From Pseudanabaena mucicola str. Chao 1806 (GTDB taxonomy: Bacteria > Cyanobacteriota > Cyanobacteriia > Pseudanabaenales > Pseudanabaenaceae): a stretch of DNA of 64,000 nucleotides. The notes below the pieces were generated by a model. That model worked only from the letters and a program-made list of their open reading frames with translations. It searched no databases and was not told where the DNA came from. The stretch covers positions 3,706,001-3,770,000 of the forward strand of contig NZ_CP097329.1 of NCBI RefSeq assembly GCF_030323025.1, written 5' to 3'. A program made the translations under genes and the position numbers. Shown in pieces: positions 23,648-33,157 of this stretch. The stretch's first letter is position 1, and each line of letters starts with the position of its first letter.

Positions 23648-24643
23648 TTAGAAGTTCAACTCAACAGCTTGAACTTTCTCGACTTGTTTCTTCTTCAGTA
23701 CTAATAGAATTTGAGTGACGATTACTGCGGCGAAGAATGCCAGCAAGCCTTGAATTCGGCGAGGATCTTGAAGGACAATTTCTCCATCTCTCTGACCAAA
23801 ACCACCAACATTAGGGTTTGTGGTTAGAGGTGAACCTGCTCTCACTTCACTACCAGGTTCGACAACTAGCTCAGCACCAGCAGGAACCTTTTCTACAGCA
23901 ATGCTACCATCGCTAGTCTGGATAGAGATTTCATAACCACCGTAGATACCTTCATCTTCATTAGGAGTGATCGGGCTAACCTGAGTAACTAGACCAGATA
24001 CAGAAGAAGTGTATTCATTATTATTGCTCTTTTCACCAGTGGGGTAAACTTGACCACGACCACGGTTACCGCCTGCATATACAGAATACTTCAAGAAGTG
24101 GATATTCTTGTCTGTTGCAGGATCAGGAGATAGAACTGGGAATACAATTTCAGAATACTCATCACCAGAGATAGGACCAACGAGAACGATATTTTCTTGA
24201 TCGTCGCTGTAGGGTTGGTAGTAGATATCTTTAGTTTTTTCTTTTAGTTCTTCAGATAAGCGCTCTTCAGGAGCAATCTTGAAGCCTTCTGGCAATACTA
24301 AAACTGCACCAATATTCAAGCCTGTTTTGCTACCATCAGCAGCTACTTGCTGCTTGGAGTGGTCATAGGGAACCTTGACTACTGCTTCAAATACGGAATC
24401 TGGCTTAACAGATTGAGGTAATTCTAACTCAATCTCCTTTTTCGCTAAGTGGCAGTTTGCACAGACAATTTTACCAGTCGCTTCACGAGGGGTTTTGTAA
24501 GCTTGTTGGGCAAAGTAAGGATAAGCAAAGGCAGACTGGTTATTTAGTCCAAATAACAAAGCTAAGCTGGTGAGGACACAGAGGCTAACGCCGACAAGCA
24601 AGCGCTTCGCAAGGGATAAAGCTTTTTTCATGTATGAGTTCAA
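23648..24643 (-). CDS. petA: Cytochrome f precursor
   Basis: PetA is the c-type cytochrome of the b6f complex and passes electrons from the Rieske protein to plastocyanin or cytochrome c6 in the thylakoid lumen. It is 331 residues. The signal peptide is about 1-40, ending NNQSAFA; the mature N-terminus YPYFAQQAY (Y41) supplies the axial heme ligand. The heme-binding motif is CANCH (C61, C64, H65). Near the C-terminus (about 293-315) a membrane anchor, [20 protein letters not shown], carries the stromal basic tail. All expected elements are intact. It is 41 bp downstream of petC, the usual petCA operon. Confidence 0.97.
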   Translation of the reverse strand: MNSYMKKALSLAKRLLVGVSLCVLTSLALLFGLNNQSAFAYPYFAQQAYKTPREATGKIVCANCHLAKKEIELELPQSVKPDSVFEAVVKVPYDHSKQQVAADGSKTGLNIGAVLVLPEGFKIAPEERLSEELKEKTKDIYYQPYSDDQENIVLVGPISGDEYSEIVFPVLSPDPATDKNIHFLKYSVYAGGNRGRGQVYPTGEKSNNNEYTSSVSGLVTQVSPITPNEDEGIYGGYEISIQTSDGSIAVEKVPAGAELVVEPGSEVRAGSPLTTNPNVGGFGQRDGEIVLQDPRRIQGLLAFFAAVIVTQILLVLKKKQVEKVQAVELNF

Positions 24644-24684
24644 ATTTGATTTAAAGACTACTTGTTAAGTTTTCTGGCAAACTA

Positions 24685-25224
24685 CTAAGACCACCAAGGT
24701 GCTTCATTGGTGCGGAAGTCGGTTTCTGTCCAAGGACTAAATTGCACAATGTCATCCTCAACAGTGGCATGAGCGAGGGCAAGAGACAAGGGAGCAGGTC
24801 CACGAACAACTTTACCTTCGTTGTTGTACTGAGAGCCATGGCAAGGACAAATAAATTTGTTCTCAGCAGCATTCCAAGGTACAACGCAACCAAGGTGAGT
24901 ACAAACTGCATTCAAGCCAAAGGAGGCAATTTCTTTATTTTCAGTGACGACAATGTAGGTAGGGTCACCCTTAAGTCCTTGAGCAAGTTCGCGATCGCCA
25001 GGTTGATGACTTGCCAAAAAAGCCGAAGCACTTATATCTTTGCCCAAGGCATCTTTAGCAGAAACACCGCCACCAGCACCACCACGGGAAGGAGGTACAA
25101 AATATGCCAAGAAGGGGTAGGCAGCACCAAGGGTGGTTACGGCCGCAGACCCGCCTAAAACTAGGTTAAGAAATCGACGACGACCAATGCTAGGGACATC
25201 GGCGGATGCAGAAGCTTGACTCAT
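24685..25224 (-). CDS. petC: Rieske iron-sulfur protein of the cytochrome b6f complex
   Basis: PetC carries the [2Fe-2S] cluster that accepts electrons from plastoquinol. It is 179 residues. The N-terminal region has a twin-arginine-like motif ([12 protein letters not shown]) and one membrane anchor (about 20-42). A Gly-rich hinge ([11 protein letters not shown]) follows, then the cluster-binding loops CTHLGC and CPCHGSQY in the soluble domain. The cluster ligands (2 Cys, 2 His) and the disulphide cysteines are all present. It is the first gene of petC-petA. The 460-bp upstream region separates it from a divergent kinase gene. Confidence 0.96.
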   Translation of the reverse strand: MSQASASADVPSIGRRRFLNLVLGGSAAVTTLGAAYPFLAYFVPPSRGGAGGGVSAKDALGKDISASAFLASHQPGDRELAQGLKGDPTYIVVTENKEIASFGLNAVCTHLGCVVPWNAAENKFICPCHGSQYNNEGKVVRGPAPLSLALAHATVEDDIVQFSPWTETDFRTNEAPWWS

Positions 25225-25686
25225 AAATTTGAATAACGGTTTTGCTGAGAAATATTACGTTTTATATATCAATCTCTACCATGATATCGACAATCTTTGG
25301 ACATCTCTCTAGATGTTTTGCAACAAAATGTTAAGCAGAGCGATCACCAACATCCGTAAAAACCTAAAAGTAATCTCAATTCTTGATAGTTTAAAGACAC
25401 TGTATATAGCCAAAAGCTTTACAGACTATTGTTTTCAAATACATAAAGTATAGCAATATATCGCTATTTAGTATAAATCGATACATAAAATTATCTCACT
25501 GTTTTTAGGCTTTTCGGTTGATGATTTTCGTAGCATCGTTTTAGGAAATATTACAGTCTGTTGAGGCTTGGAGTATTTCTGGATTTTTAGTAAGTGCAAA
25601 GGGCTGTATTAAAGCTTAAAGAAGTGAGATAGCTACCCTATTTCAAGGTATGAATAAAGCAATTTGGGAGACTTGAAACTGCTCGT
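25225..25686. other. 462-bp AT-rich intergenic region between divergent petC and a kinase gene
   Basis: No gene and none of the window's recurrent repeats are visible. It must hold the petCA promoter (leftward) and the kinase promoter (rightward). Long A/T stretches near 25437-25500 are the only visible structure. Confidence 0.6.
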
Positions 25687-27444
25687 ATGATTGCAAAAGC
25701 TACTTCGCAATTCTCTAAATATCGTATTTTAGGCTTAGTTGGCAGAGGTCAATTTGGCAAAGTTTTATGTGCAAGTATGCGAGACATGGGCAAATTGGTT
25801 GCACTCAAAGAACTTGAAAACAAGAGATTTTCTACAAGTAAGCTTCTTAGAGAACTGCGTTTTTTATTGACTCTACAGCATGAAAATATCGTCTCTTGTA
25901 TGGCGCTAGTTCATCACCAAAATTATCGTTATTTGGTGATGGACTATTGCGAGGGTGGCACATTACGAGACTTGATGAACTATCCCAAAGCTTTATCAAT
26001 CCAGCAAAGTTTTGATTTGGTAAATGATATTTTACTGGGACTAGAACATATCCATGAAGCGAATATCATTCATTGCGATATCAAACCTGAAAATGTGTTG
26101 CTGAAAATCACAGCTAAGGGTTGGCAAGCGAAGATCTCAGATTTTGGGATAGCTCGTCTCAGTCAAGAAATTAGTTTGGATGGAAGTAATACAGGTTCCC
26201 CTAGTTACATGGCTCCTGAACGTTTTTATGGACAATTTTCGGTAGGGTCAGATCTGTATGCTGTGGGGATTATTTTGTATGAATTAGTAGTGGGTAAGCG
26301 ACCTTTTTCAGGGATGCCCACAGAGTTGATGAATGCTCATTTAAATCAGAGGGTAATTGTGCCCGATAATTTGCCCAAATCAATCCAAAATGTAATTGCG
26401 CGATCGCTGGAAAAGTTACCAAAACGTCGCTATACCTCAGCGCAAGAGATGCGTTTAGATTTATTAGCTACTATTAGTTCTGAAGATTTCAACACAATTA
26501 ATTTTGGTCAGACTAAGGTAGCTGCTGATGTCGACAACTGTGTAACTATTCTTTTTGCTCAGAAGGCAGCTTATTTCAATCAAAAAGATATGCCTAAAAA
26601 AATTGTGAGTCTAGTGGGTACTGGGAAATCACGGTTTTATAGTACGTCAGAACTGCATTTACATTGGCATAGTTTATCCCTCGATCAAGAAGAACAAATT
26701 GCCAAGTCTGAGCAACAAATTGAGGAAATTATCTTTGCAAAAAAGTCTTTATTTGCTGTGACTAAGCGATCGCTTTATCAATTTGTACAGGGAAAACCCA
26801 AATCTTTATATCAATCTTCTCAACCTTTTAAATGGACAATTTCCCCAAATGGCGATTGGTTTGCAGTCTCTACAGGAAAACAACTCGAAATTAGAAATAT
26901 TGTTTATGGGCGTGCGATGCGCCTAGAGTTTGTGACAAGGGAATTAAGCTGCATTATTGCCTTTGATCAACATCATTTAGTAGCGATCGCCAATAAGCTA
27001 GAAACAAGTGAGAGTAGGGCGCTCGTCATTTCTCGTCGTTGCAATATTATGTATCGGCTAGCTTTGCCAATACCGATTGAGACTGGGATTGCCACCTTTA
27101 CAAGCGATCGCATCATGTTATTAGAAGCAGGCAATCGCCACAATCTATATTTACTCGATCTCAAACCCTATCGCTTAGTGCGAATACCACTAGAGTATGA
27201 AGTCATCTTAATGACTGCAACACTTTGGGGTTATGCAATTACAGCTAATTACAATGGCTATCAAACAATTTTAATGTTATTAGATTTACGTGGTAATAAC
27301 ATTAGTAACTTAATTGTTGATGGTGAAATTACAGCGATCGCCCCAGTTGATATTAATTTATTAGCGATCGGTACTTCAGATATATCAGGCTACAAAATCT
27401 ATGTTATTGATCTAAAAAAATTGGATGTAGATTTAGTTTTTTAA
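25687..27444 (+). CDS. Serine/threonine protein kinase, non-RD type, with a C-terminal beta-propeller-like region
   Basis: The 585-residue protein starts with a kinase domain (about 12-270): GRGQFGKVL, the ATP lysine in VALKELENK, and the catalytic loop HCDIKPENV. Cys130 replaces the usual Arg before catalytic D131, so it is a non-RD kinase that may not need activation-loop phosphorylation. SDFGIARLS and GSPSYMAPERF follow. Residues about 300-585 lack a membrane segment and alternate short beta strands in blocks of 40-50 residues (SKSLFAVTKRSLYQFVQGKP, WTISPNGDWFAVSTGKQLEI and others). This fits a WD40/PQQ-like propeller acting as a sensor or scaffold. The substrate is unknown. It stands alone. 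Confidence 0.88.
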   Translation: MIAKATSQFSKYRILGLVGRGQFGKVLCASMRDMGKLVALKELENKRFSTSKLLRELRFLLTLQHENIVSCMALVHHQNYRYLVMDYCEGGTLRDLMNYPKALSIQQSFDLVNDILLGLEHIHEANIIHCDIKPENVLLKITAKGWQAKISDFGIARLSQEISLDGSNTGSPSYMAPERFYGQFSVGSDLYAVGIILYELVVGKRPFSGMPTELMNAHLNQRVIVPDNLPKSIQNVIARSLEKLPKRRYTSAQEMRLDLLATISSEDFNTINFGQTKVAADVDNCVTILFAQKAAYFNQKDMPKKIVSLVGTGKSRFYSTSELHLHWHSLSLDQEEQIAKSEQQIEEIIFAKKSLFAVTKRSLYQFVQGKPKSLYQSSQPFKWTISPNGDWFAVSTGKQLEIRNIVYGRAMRLEFVTRELSCIIAFDQHHLVAIANKLETSESRALVISRRCNIMYRLALPIPIETGIATFTSDRIMLLEAGNRHNLYLLDLKPYRLVRIPLEYEVILMTATLWGYAITANYNGYQTILMLLDLRGNNISNLIVDGEITAIAPVDINLLAIGTSDISGYKIYVIDLKKLDVDLVF

Positions 27445-27728
27445 CACTAATTAATAGTGAGTTCGATAACGCCATTTGTAAGGCGCAAAGCGCCGCACAT
27501 AAAAATTGCTAAGCAATTTTTGCATTTTTTCACTTTCGTCGAACTAACATAAATTAACGTCAGTTTGATAGCTTAGATTTGTCGAACTGATATTAATTAA
27601 CGCGAGTTCGGGCTAATTTAAAACAGGCTTTAAGAGAGGACTTGCCAGCTTAATCCAAACTTACTTACGTTAATTAGAGTTGAAGATATGATGACAAAGG
27701 GGTTGCGTATCAACCCCTTTGTCAAAAA
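27445..27728. other. Repeat-rich spacer between the kinase gene and rne
   Basis: It contains GCGCAAAGCGCC and AAAAATTGC-TAA-GCAATTTTT hairpins (27480-27525), a degenerate family B end (TTCGTCGAACTAACATAAATTAACG), a short family B piece (27597-27676, TTAACGCGAGTTCGGGC... TTACGTTAATTA) and the rne terminator. There is no gene. rnhB, which often follows rne in cyanobacteria, is not here. Confidence 0.65.
27692..27724 (-). terminator. Terminator of rne
   Basis: 14-bp stem TGACAAAGGGGTTG / CAACCCCTTTGTCA with loop CGTAT, ending four bases before the rne stop codon (27729). A good hairpin, weak T run. Confidence 0.75.
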
Positions 27729-29897
27729 TTATTGTGAAGCAGAAGAACGCTTGCGACGTGAAGCTTCAGGAGATTGAATTGGTACGAATTCTTTAGAACT
27801 ATCTAAAAAGTCATTTTTAGAGTTATTTGCCTCATCATCAATCGGCTCCGATGGTTGTGCTCGATTAACTTTCAGAATCACACCATTAGGATTAGTAATC
27901 CCATTGTTAGTAGTTACAATGGGCAACTCATTGACCACAGCCTCAGAGTCTATCTCTTCTGGAGTTTCTGGCTCAACGACATCTTCAGCAATACTCGCGT
28001 TTAGTATCGCAGGACTGGACTTAATGGCATTTTTTGGGGCTTGACCAGGTAGGGCTACAGTAACGATCACATTGCGAGGATCTTTCACTTCCCGATCAAC
28101 TAAGACCAAGGGAGAAACCCCGATTAAGGAATATACATCCTGTTCTTCCTCAGTCATTTCCACCACAATAACCTCTGGTGGTTCCACAACTTTAGTCCTT
28201 AATTCGCGTTTATTAGGACGTTCAGGTATGGAGACTTCGGGTGCAGCGATAATTGGTGCAGGCTCGACTATTTCCACCAACTCTTCAACGGGTTCCGCAA
28301 TATGCTTGGTGGGTGAAATGCTTGGTAATGCGATCTTGCTAGGAATAGCACGTTCAACAATTTCGCGATCGACACGAGGCTCAAAGCGCGGTTCAAAACG
28401 AGACTCTACCCGCGATCGCACATCCACGGGTGCAACCTTTTCCAATTCACGCAAATCACGAGAATCCTTATTGAGTAATGTCCGTTTGCTTCGTCTCCGC
28501 AAATTGCCACGTTCTTGATAGCTCGGATGATTAACCAAATTTGGTTCCAGACCACCACCCAACTCCGAATCTCCATCCTCATATTCAGAGGTAAAGTCTA
28601 GTTGGTTAGACTGTTTTGATTCCCAAGTCCGTGAAGTCGAATCGACAGGCTGACCTGCCACTTCCCCGGGTAAGTGCATCAAATGTCCAAGACCACCACA
28701 AGTTGAACAGGGGCGACCAAATAACTCATAAATGCTCTGACCTTGGCGCTTACGGGTCAACTCAACCAGTCCTAACTCCGTCAATTGTGCGATTTGCGGA
28801 CGAGACTTATCTGCTCGCAAAGCCTTATTAAAGTATTCCAATAGCTGCAACTGGTCTCGGCGCGTATCCATATCGATAAAGTCCACCACAATCACACCCG
28901 CAATATTTCGCAAGCGGATCTGACGGGCAATCTCCACCGCTGCCTCACAGTTTGTCCACAGTACTGTCTCACGAGAGGTTTGGGATTTTGTAAAGGAGCC
29001 AGAGTTAACGTCAATCACAGTTAATGCTTCGGTTGGCTCAATGATGACGTAGCCACCACTAGGCAGATCGACGCGAGGCTTAAGTGCTTCACGAATACCT
29101 GCATTGACGCGAAAATATTCCAAAATAGGGGTACGCTCACGGTGATGATCGAGCAGCAATCCACTAGGAATTTTGCCATCGCCCCAGTTAAGTAAATGTT
29201 GCTTAATGCGGCGTAAACCATCGCTAGAGTCTGTGACAATTCGATTGACATCAGTGCTATAAAGGTCACGCAATACCCGTTGTACAAAATCTCTTTCGCG
29301 ATCAAGCAGAGTGGGTTGGCGCGTGGTTGCTACATCCTGCTGAATGCCTTCCCACTGACGTTGTAAATTATCGAGGTCCTCAATAATCTGCTCTTCAGGC
29401 ATACCATCTGCCTCAGTCCGCACCAAAATCCCCATCCCCGCAGGTTTAATCAAAATCGCAAGAGCCCGAAGACGATTACGCTCAGACTCACTACGAATAC
29501 GCCGAGATAGGTTGACCCCACGACCAAAGGGCAGTAGTACCACATAACGACCAGGTAAGGAAATATTTCCTGTTAAACGAGGACCTTTATTACCTGTTGG
29601 CTCCTTCATGACCTGCACTAACACGCGCTGTTGCGGTACAACTAGATCGCTAATCGAACCAGATGATCGCCGCATTTTTAAAGGTCCCAGATCCGTAATG
29701 TGAATAAACCCATTGCGATCGCCATCGCCAATATTTACAAAAGCCGCATCAATACTGGTTAAAACATTTTCGACAACGCCCAAGTAAACATCCCCAACTT
29801 GGTGAGTTCCTGCGGCAACAACAATTTCTTCAATTTGATCTTCACTAAACACGGCAGCAATTCGATACTGCTCGGCAATAATTATTTGCTTTGGCAT
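27729..29897 (-). CDS. rne: Ribonuclease E/G
   Basis: This endoribonuclease is central to mRNA decay and rRNA/tRNA processing. It is 722 residues. The N-terminal S1-containing RNA-binding region (about 35-110) has GDVYLGVVENVLTSIDAAF and GFIHITDLG. The 5' sensor follows, then the DNase-I-like catalytic part with VIDVNSGSFT and VVDFIDMD supplying the metal-binding Asp residues, and the Zn-link CSTCGG. The C-terminal 280 residues are low-complexity and acidic, as in cyanobacterial RNase E, and end RRKRSSASQ. That resembles the cyanobacterial Arg-rich motif reported to bind polynucleotide phosphorylase, so degradosome assembly is likely. The 950-bp gene-free region upstream may hold a long regulated leader. 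Confidence 0.94.
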   Translation of the reverse strand: MPKQIIIAEQYRIAAVFSEDQIEEIVVAAGTHQVGDVYLGVVENVLTSIDAAFVNIGDGDRNGFIHITDLGPLKMRRSSGSISDLVVPQQRVLVQVMKEPTGNKGPRLTGNISLPGRYVVLLPFGRGVNLSRRIRSESERNRLRALAILIKPAGMGILVRTEADGMPEEQIIEDLDNLQRQWEGIQQDVATTRQPTLLDRERDFVQRVLRDLYSTDVNRIVTDSSDGLRRIKQHLLNWGDGKIPSGLLLDHHRERTPILEYFRVNAGIREALKPRVDLPSGGYVIIEPTEALTVIDVNSGSFTKSQTSRETVLWTNCEAAVEIARQIRLRNIAGVIVVDFIDMDTRRDQLQLLEYFNKALRADKSRPQIAQLTELGLVELTRKRQGQSIYELFGRPCSTCGGLGHLMHLPGEVAGQPVDSTSRTWESKQSNQLDFTSEYEDGDSELGGGLEPNLVNHPSYQERGNLRRRSKRTLLNKDSRDLRELEKVAPVDVRSRVESRFEPRFEPRVDREIVERAIPSKIALPSISPTKHIAEPVEELVEIVEPAPIIAAPEVSIPERPNKRELRTKVVEPPEVIVVEMTEEEQDVYSLIGVSPLVLVDREVKDPRNVIVTVALPGQAPKNAIKSSPAILNASIAEDVVEPETPEEIDSEAVVNELPIVTTNNGITNPNGVILKVNRAQPSEPIDDEANNSKNDFLDSSKEFVPIQSPEASRRKRSSASQ

Positions 29898-30845
29898 TCA
29901 ATTTCCTCAGAATTTCTTCGATTCAAAAGAGCCAGTCTAAGAACTTATCTGAAAAATACTTTTTTACACAAACTTTAGAAAAATGTTGAGAAAAATATTT
30001 TCAGACCCCTGTTTAAAAGCCTCAAAGAGTCATAGTGTGAGCTTTATCCAGAACATACCAATAACGAAAGTAAGAAAAAATTTCGATTACAAATAGCCCT
30101 TATCGTAAACCTAATATTTAGCCATGTACCGAGCTAGTAATTGGGCGATTTGTCTGCTCTGACATCACGATAGTTAAGACATGTTGATTTGTTCGGAATG
30201 GCTTAGATACCAAAAACTATGACGCTCTTAGGTTCATCAATAAGCTAGTTTCTATAAAAAATAGGTAGTTTACTCTATCTACTTTGTGTAAAAACTAAGT
30301 TTTAAAACCTTGTAGGCTACTTATGCTAAGTTTTGCTTATCATCAGCAACCTAATTGAGCAATACTCATGGCAATACTTATGGCAATGCAATATGAATAT
30401 AGTTATTGGGAAGTTTGGTGGGGGTTCGTTAAAAGCTAAGGCTATTTCTTAGACTGACTTTTATTAAACTATCTAGAAGGTGCTTACACTATTTTCCTAC
30501 AGCATTCAGACTGTAGGTGAAAGAGCGTACTTGATGATTCAAGTTTATGATGATGGTAGGTAAGCTTGATTGCTTAACTAACAGCTAAATGCACTTTAGC
30601 TAGATGCACTTTAGCTAGCAGCTAGCTTAAGCCTATCGTAGTATTATAGCGCAGCATTGAGCGTTACTATTTCTTAATAGTGTTTTAATATTACAAATAG
30701 TAATCCTAAATAATTTGTGATTTTCAGTTTTGCGGAAGCCCCAAAAAAGAGGATTGTTCCCATGAAACATTGAGGATTGCTATAGTTGTGATGGATATAT
30801 GGATTAGCCCTATGTCCAAATTGAAGTGAAGATGAGGGTAAGGTT
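29898..30845. other. 948-bp gene-free region upstream of rne and the phosphatase gene
   Basis: No open frame looks real. I see a hairpin CCTACAG/CTGTAGG (30498-30519), two tandem 15-base units TGCACTTTAGCTAG(A/C) (30590-30619), and short repeated ATACTCATGGCAATACTTATGGCAAT (in two parts, 30362-30387). The left part (29898-30120) is likely the rne 5' leader, a known site of RNase E autoregulation in bacteria. No match to a structured RNA I know is evident. Confidence 0.5.
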
Positions 30846-32192
30846 CTGAGTACGCGAGTAGTTATCGTCCGTCACGGCGAAAGTAATTTTAATATCCTGA
30901 GTAAAATTCAAGGACGGGGCAATTATGATCGCCCAGAATTGCAGTCTGTATTAACTGATAAAGGTAAACATCAAGCCAAGCTTGCAGGAAAAGCGTTAGC
31001 AAACTTAGGTATCGATATCGCCTATGCTAGTCCTCTAGTTCGCGCTCAGCATACTGCTCAGATCATTTTGTCCGAAAATTTTCAACCGCCAGTGTTAAAT
31101 ACCACTGAAGGTTTACTTGAAATTGATCTCTCCGAGTGGGAGTCAATGATTGCCAGTGATGTCAAAGCGCAATTTCCTGAAAAATATCATTTTTGGCAAA
31201 ATGAACCAGAAAAATTTCAACTAGGCAATCGCTATCCTATTCTTGATCTGTTTGAGCAAGCTAAGGGCTTGTGGGCAGAAATCCTACCTAAGCATCAAGA
31301 TAAAACCATTTTGCTCGTGGGGCACAGTGGCATTAATCGAGCGCTAATTTGCTCTGCGATCGGCATTCCCGTTAGTTTTTACCACAATATCCATCAGGCT
31401 AATTGCGCGATTAGCGTCCTCAATTTCCAAAGCACAAGCATTAGTGATGGTGTCCAGTTAGAGTCACTAAACCTTGTCAGCCATCTCCAAGAGCTAACAG
31501 AGTCACCATTGCCACCCTTCAAGAAAAATCACAATGGTCCCCGTCTATTGCTAGTGCGTCACGGCGAAACTGAGTGGAATCGCCAAAAACGATTCCAAGG
31601 ACAAATTGATGTCCCCCTCAATAATAATGGTCACGCTCAGGCAAGACGTGCTAGCGAGTTTCTCGCCAAAGTCAAAATCGACAAGGCTTTCAGCAGTCCT
31701 ATGCTCCGTCCCAAGGATACAACGCTAGAAATTTTGAGCAAACATCCTCATATCAAACTTGAGCTATTCGATGAACTCAAGGAAATTTCTCATGGTCTTT
31801 GGGAAGGAAAATTTGAGCATGAAATCGAGGCTGAATTTGCAGGTCAATTAGCGCTTTGGCAGTCACAGCCAGAAACTGTACAAATGCCTGAAGGTGAGAA
31901 TTTACAGCAGGTATGGGAGCGCGTCGAAGTAATTTGGCAAAAAATTGTAGAGGCAGTGCCCGCAGGCGAAACGGCTCTAGTTGTCGCCCATGATGCGGTG
32001 AATAAGGCAATTCTTTGTTTATTATTTGGCTTTACCCCAGAGCAATTTTGGATCTTTAAGCAAGGTAATGGCGGTGTGAGTGTCATTGACTATCCTCAAG
32101 GCGCACAGGATAAACCAGTTTTACAGTCTTGCAATATCACCACCCACCTCTCTGAAGGCATTCTTGATCGCACTGCCGCAGGAGCTTTGTAA
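30846..32192 (+). CDS. Histidine phosphatase family protein with two phosphoglycerate-mutase-like domains
   Basis: Two tandem branch-1 histidine phosphatase domains. The first has VVIVRHGESNFN with YASPLVRAQHTA, and VGHSGINRAL. The second (about residues 218-420) has LLLVRHGETEWNRQKRFQG, FSSPMLRPKDT and VVAHDAVNKAIL. Cyanobacteria commonly encode this double form, annotated as phosphoglycerate mutase; both catalytic His are present. Homologues start MSTRVVIVRHG. Here the codon in that place is CTG (30846), with GAGG 8 bases upstream and no ATG, GTG or TTG between the upstream in-frame stop (30822) and the RHG motif. Starting at TTG 30939 would delete the first active-site motif, so CTG is the likely start. 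Confidence 0.85.
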   Translation: MSTRVVIVRHGESNFNILSKIQGRGNYDRPELQSVLTDKGKHQAKLAGKALANLGIDIAYASPLVRAQHTAQIILSENFQPPVLNTTEGLLEIDLSEWESMIASDVKAQFPEKYHFWQNEPEKFQLGNRYPILDLFEQAKGLWAEILPKHQDKTILLVGHSGINRALICSAIGIPVSFYHNIHQANCAISVLNFQSTSISDGVQLESLNLVSHLQELTESPLPPFKKNHNGPRLLLVRHGETEWNRQKRFQGQIDVPLNNNGHAQARRASEFLAKVKIDKAFSSPMLRPKDTTLEILSKHPHIKLELFDELKEISHGLWEGKFEHEIEAEFAGQLALWQSQPETVQMPEGENLQQVWERVEVIWQKIVEAVPAGETALVVAHDAVNKAILCLLFGFTPEQFWIFKQGNGGVSVIDYPQGAQDKPVLQSCNITTHLSEGILDRTAAGAL

Positions 32193-32219
32193 TTTCAAGT
32201 AAATTAATCAAGAACTAGA

Positions 32220-32256
32220 TTTTTTGGTAGCGCGGCGAAGCCGCGCTACCAAAAAA
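32220..32256 (+). terminator. Terminator behind the double phosphatase gene
   Basis: 17-bp stem TTTTTTGGTAGCGCGGC / GCCGCGCTACCAAAAAA with loop GAA. Stable, 27 bp after the stop. Confidence 0.7.
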
Positions 32257-32366
32257 TCGGGTCTTTACCCCATTTGCTTCAACCCTTAAGAGAGACGCAT
32301 TTTCTGCTAATTTGGTGTAAAGGATTTATTTTTGGTATTTTGTTTTAGTACTTGGAGTTAAAAAAA

Positions 32367-32555
32367 ATGACTATTTTATTTCAGCTTTTATTAGCTGCAT
32401 TTGTGCTGTTTTCCTTCGTTTTGGTGATTGGCGTACCCGTCGCATACGCATCCCCCAGCTCTTGGAACCAAACCAAGCCCCTATTGTTTCTTGGCTCTCT
32501 AATTTGGGTAGCTTTTGTCATCGTTATCGGCATCTTAAATTCTTTTGTAGCTTAA
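32367..32555 (+). CDS. psbZ: Photosystem II protein PsbZ (Ycf9)
   Basis: The 62-residue core-associated PSII membrane protein has two transmembrane helices joined by a short loop: [20 protein letters not shown], then [20 protein letters not shown], with the second helix continuing to NSFVA. It is a full-length match to the family, which stabilises the PSII-antenna interface. ATG 32367 has GGAG 9 bases upstream and gives the exact family start; an in-frame ATG-less extension to 32352 is not needed. ribH follows 75 bp downstream, a neighbourhood common in cyanobacteria. A hairpin separates the two. Confidence 0.97.
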   Translation: MTILFQLLLAAFVLFSFVLVIGVPVAYASPSSWNQTKPLLFLGSLIWVAFVIVIGILNSFVA

Positions 32556-32561
32556 TCAATA

Positions 32562-32590
32562 TTTGATGGAGCGCTTAGCGCTCCATCAAA
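32562..32590 (+). terminator. Hairpin between psbZ and ribH
   Basis: 13-bp perfect stem TTTGATGGAGCGC / GCGCTCCATCAAA with loop TTA, seven bases after the psbZ stop. It probably ends or stabilises psbZ mRNA; read-through to ribH is possible because no T run follows. Confidence 0.65.
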
Positions 32591-32629
32591 GCCTTAAATT
32601 TTTATTTTTGACTTTACATAATCAACTCT

Positions 32630-33118
32630 ATGGCTGTTTTTGAAGGTAGCTTTACCAATACTGATAGTTTGCGTTTTGCGATCGTGGTTGCGAGGTTTAA
32701 TGACCTGATCGTTGGTAAGCTCCTCCAGGGATGTCAAGACTCACTATTACGTCATGGCGTTGATGTCTCCGAAAATGGAAGTCAAGTTGACTACGCATGG
32801 GTTCCAGGAAGTCTGGAAATATCAATGGTCGCAAAGGAATTAGCCCTTTCGGGTCGTTATGATGCGATTATTTGCCTAGGTGCGGTTATTCGTGGCGATA
32901 CACCACATTTTGACTATGTATCCAATGAAGTTTCTAAGGGCGTTGCGGCGGCTTCTTTTCAAACAGGTGTGCCAATTATTTTCGGGGTATTGACTACTGA
33001 CACAATGCAGCAAGCTCTCGAACGCGCTGGTATCAAGAGCAATAAGGGTTGGGAGTTTGGCATGGGTGCGATCGAAATGGCTAACCTCATGCGCCAGATT
33101 CGCCCTAAATCCGCATAA
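32630..33118 (+). CDS. ribH: 6,7-dimethyl-8-ribityllumazine synthase
   Basis: RibH condenses 5-amino-6-ribitylaminouracil with 3,4-dihydroxybutanone phosphate in riboflavin synthesis. The 162-residue protein has [53 protein letters not shown] with the catalytic His in the GDTPHFDYV motif, and [20 protein letters not shown]. Length and motifs are normal for the icosahedral lumazine synthase. It sits behind psbZ and ahead of a convergent Rrf2 regulator. Confidence 0.96.
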   Translation: MAVFEGSFTNTDSLRFAIVVARFNDLIVGKLLQGCQDSLLRHGVDVSENGSQVDYAWVPGSLEISMVAKELALSGRYDAIICLGAVIRGDTPHFDYVSNEVSKGVAAASFQTGVPIIFGVLTTDTMQQALERAGIKSNKGWEFGMGAIEMANLMRQIRPKSA

Positions 33119-33121
33119 CAA

Positions 33122-33157
33122 TTTAGAGAGGGAGCGCGAAGTGTCCCCCTCTCTAAA
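33122..33157. terminator. Terminator between ribH and the Rrf2-family gene
   Basis: TTTAGAGAGGG / CCCTCTCTAAA stem around a 14-base loop, starting four bases after the ribH stop and overlapping the end of the convergent gene. Confidence 0.7.

Noticed and set aside
28072-28518. Serine/arginine-rich 148-codon frame opposite rne
   Set aside because: It is the antisense shadow of the low-complexity RNase E tail; the Ser/Thr/Arg bias follows from codons of the real gene.
30939-32192. TTG 30939 as start of the double histidine phosphatase
   Set aside because: It would remove the RHG catalytic motif that is clearly in frame upstream.
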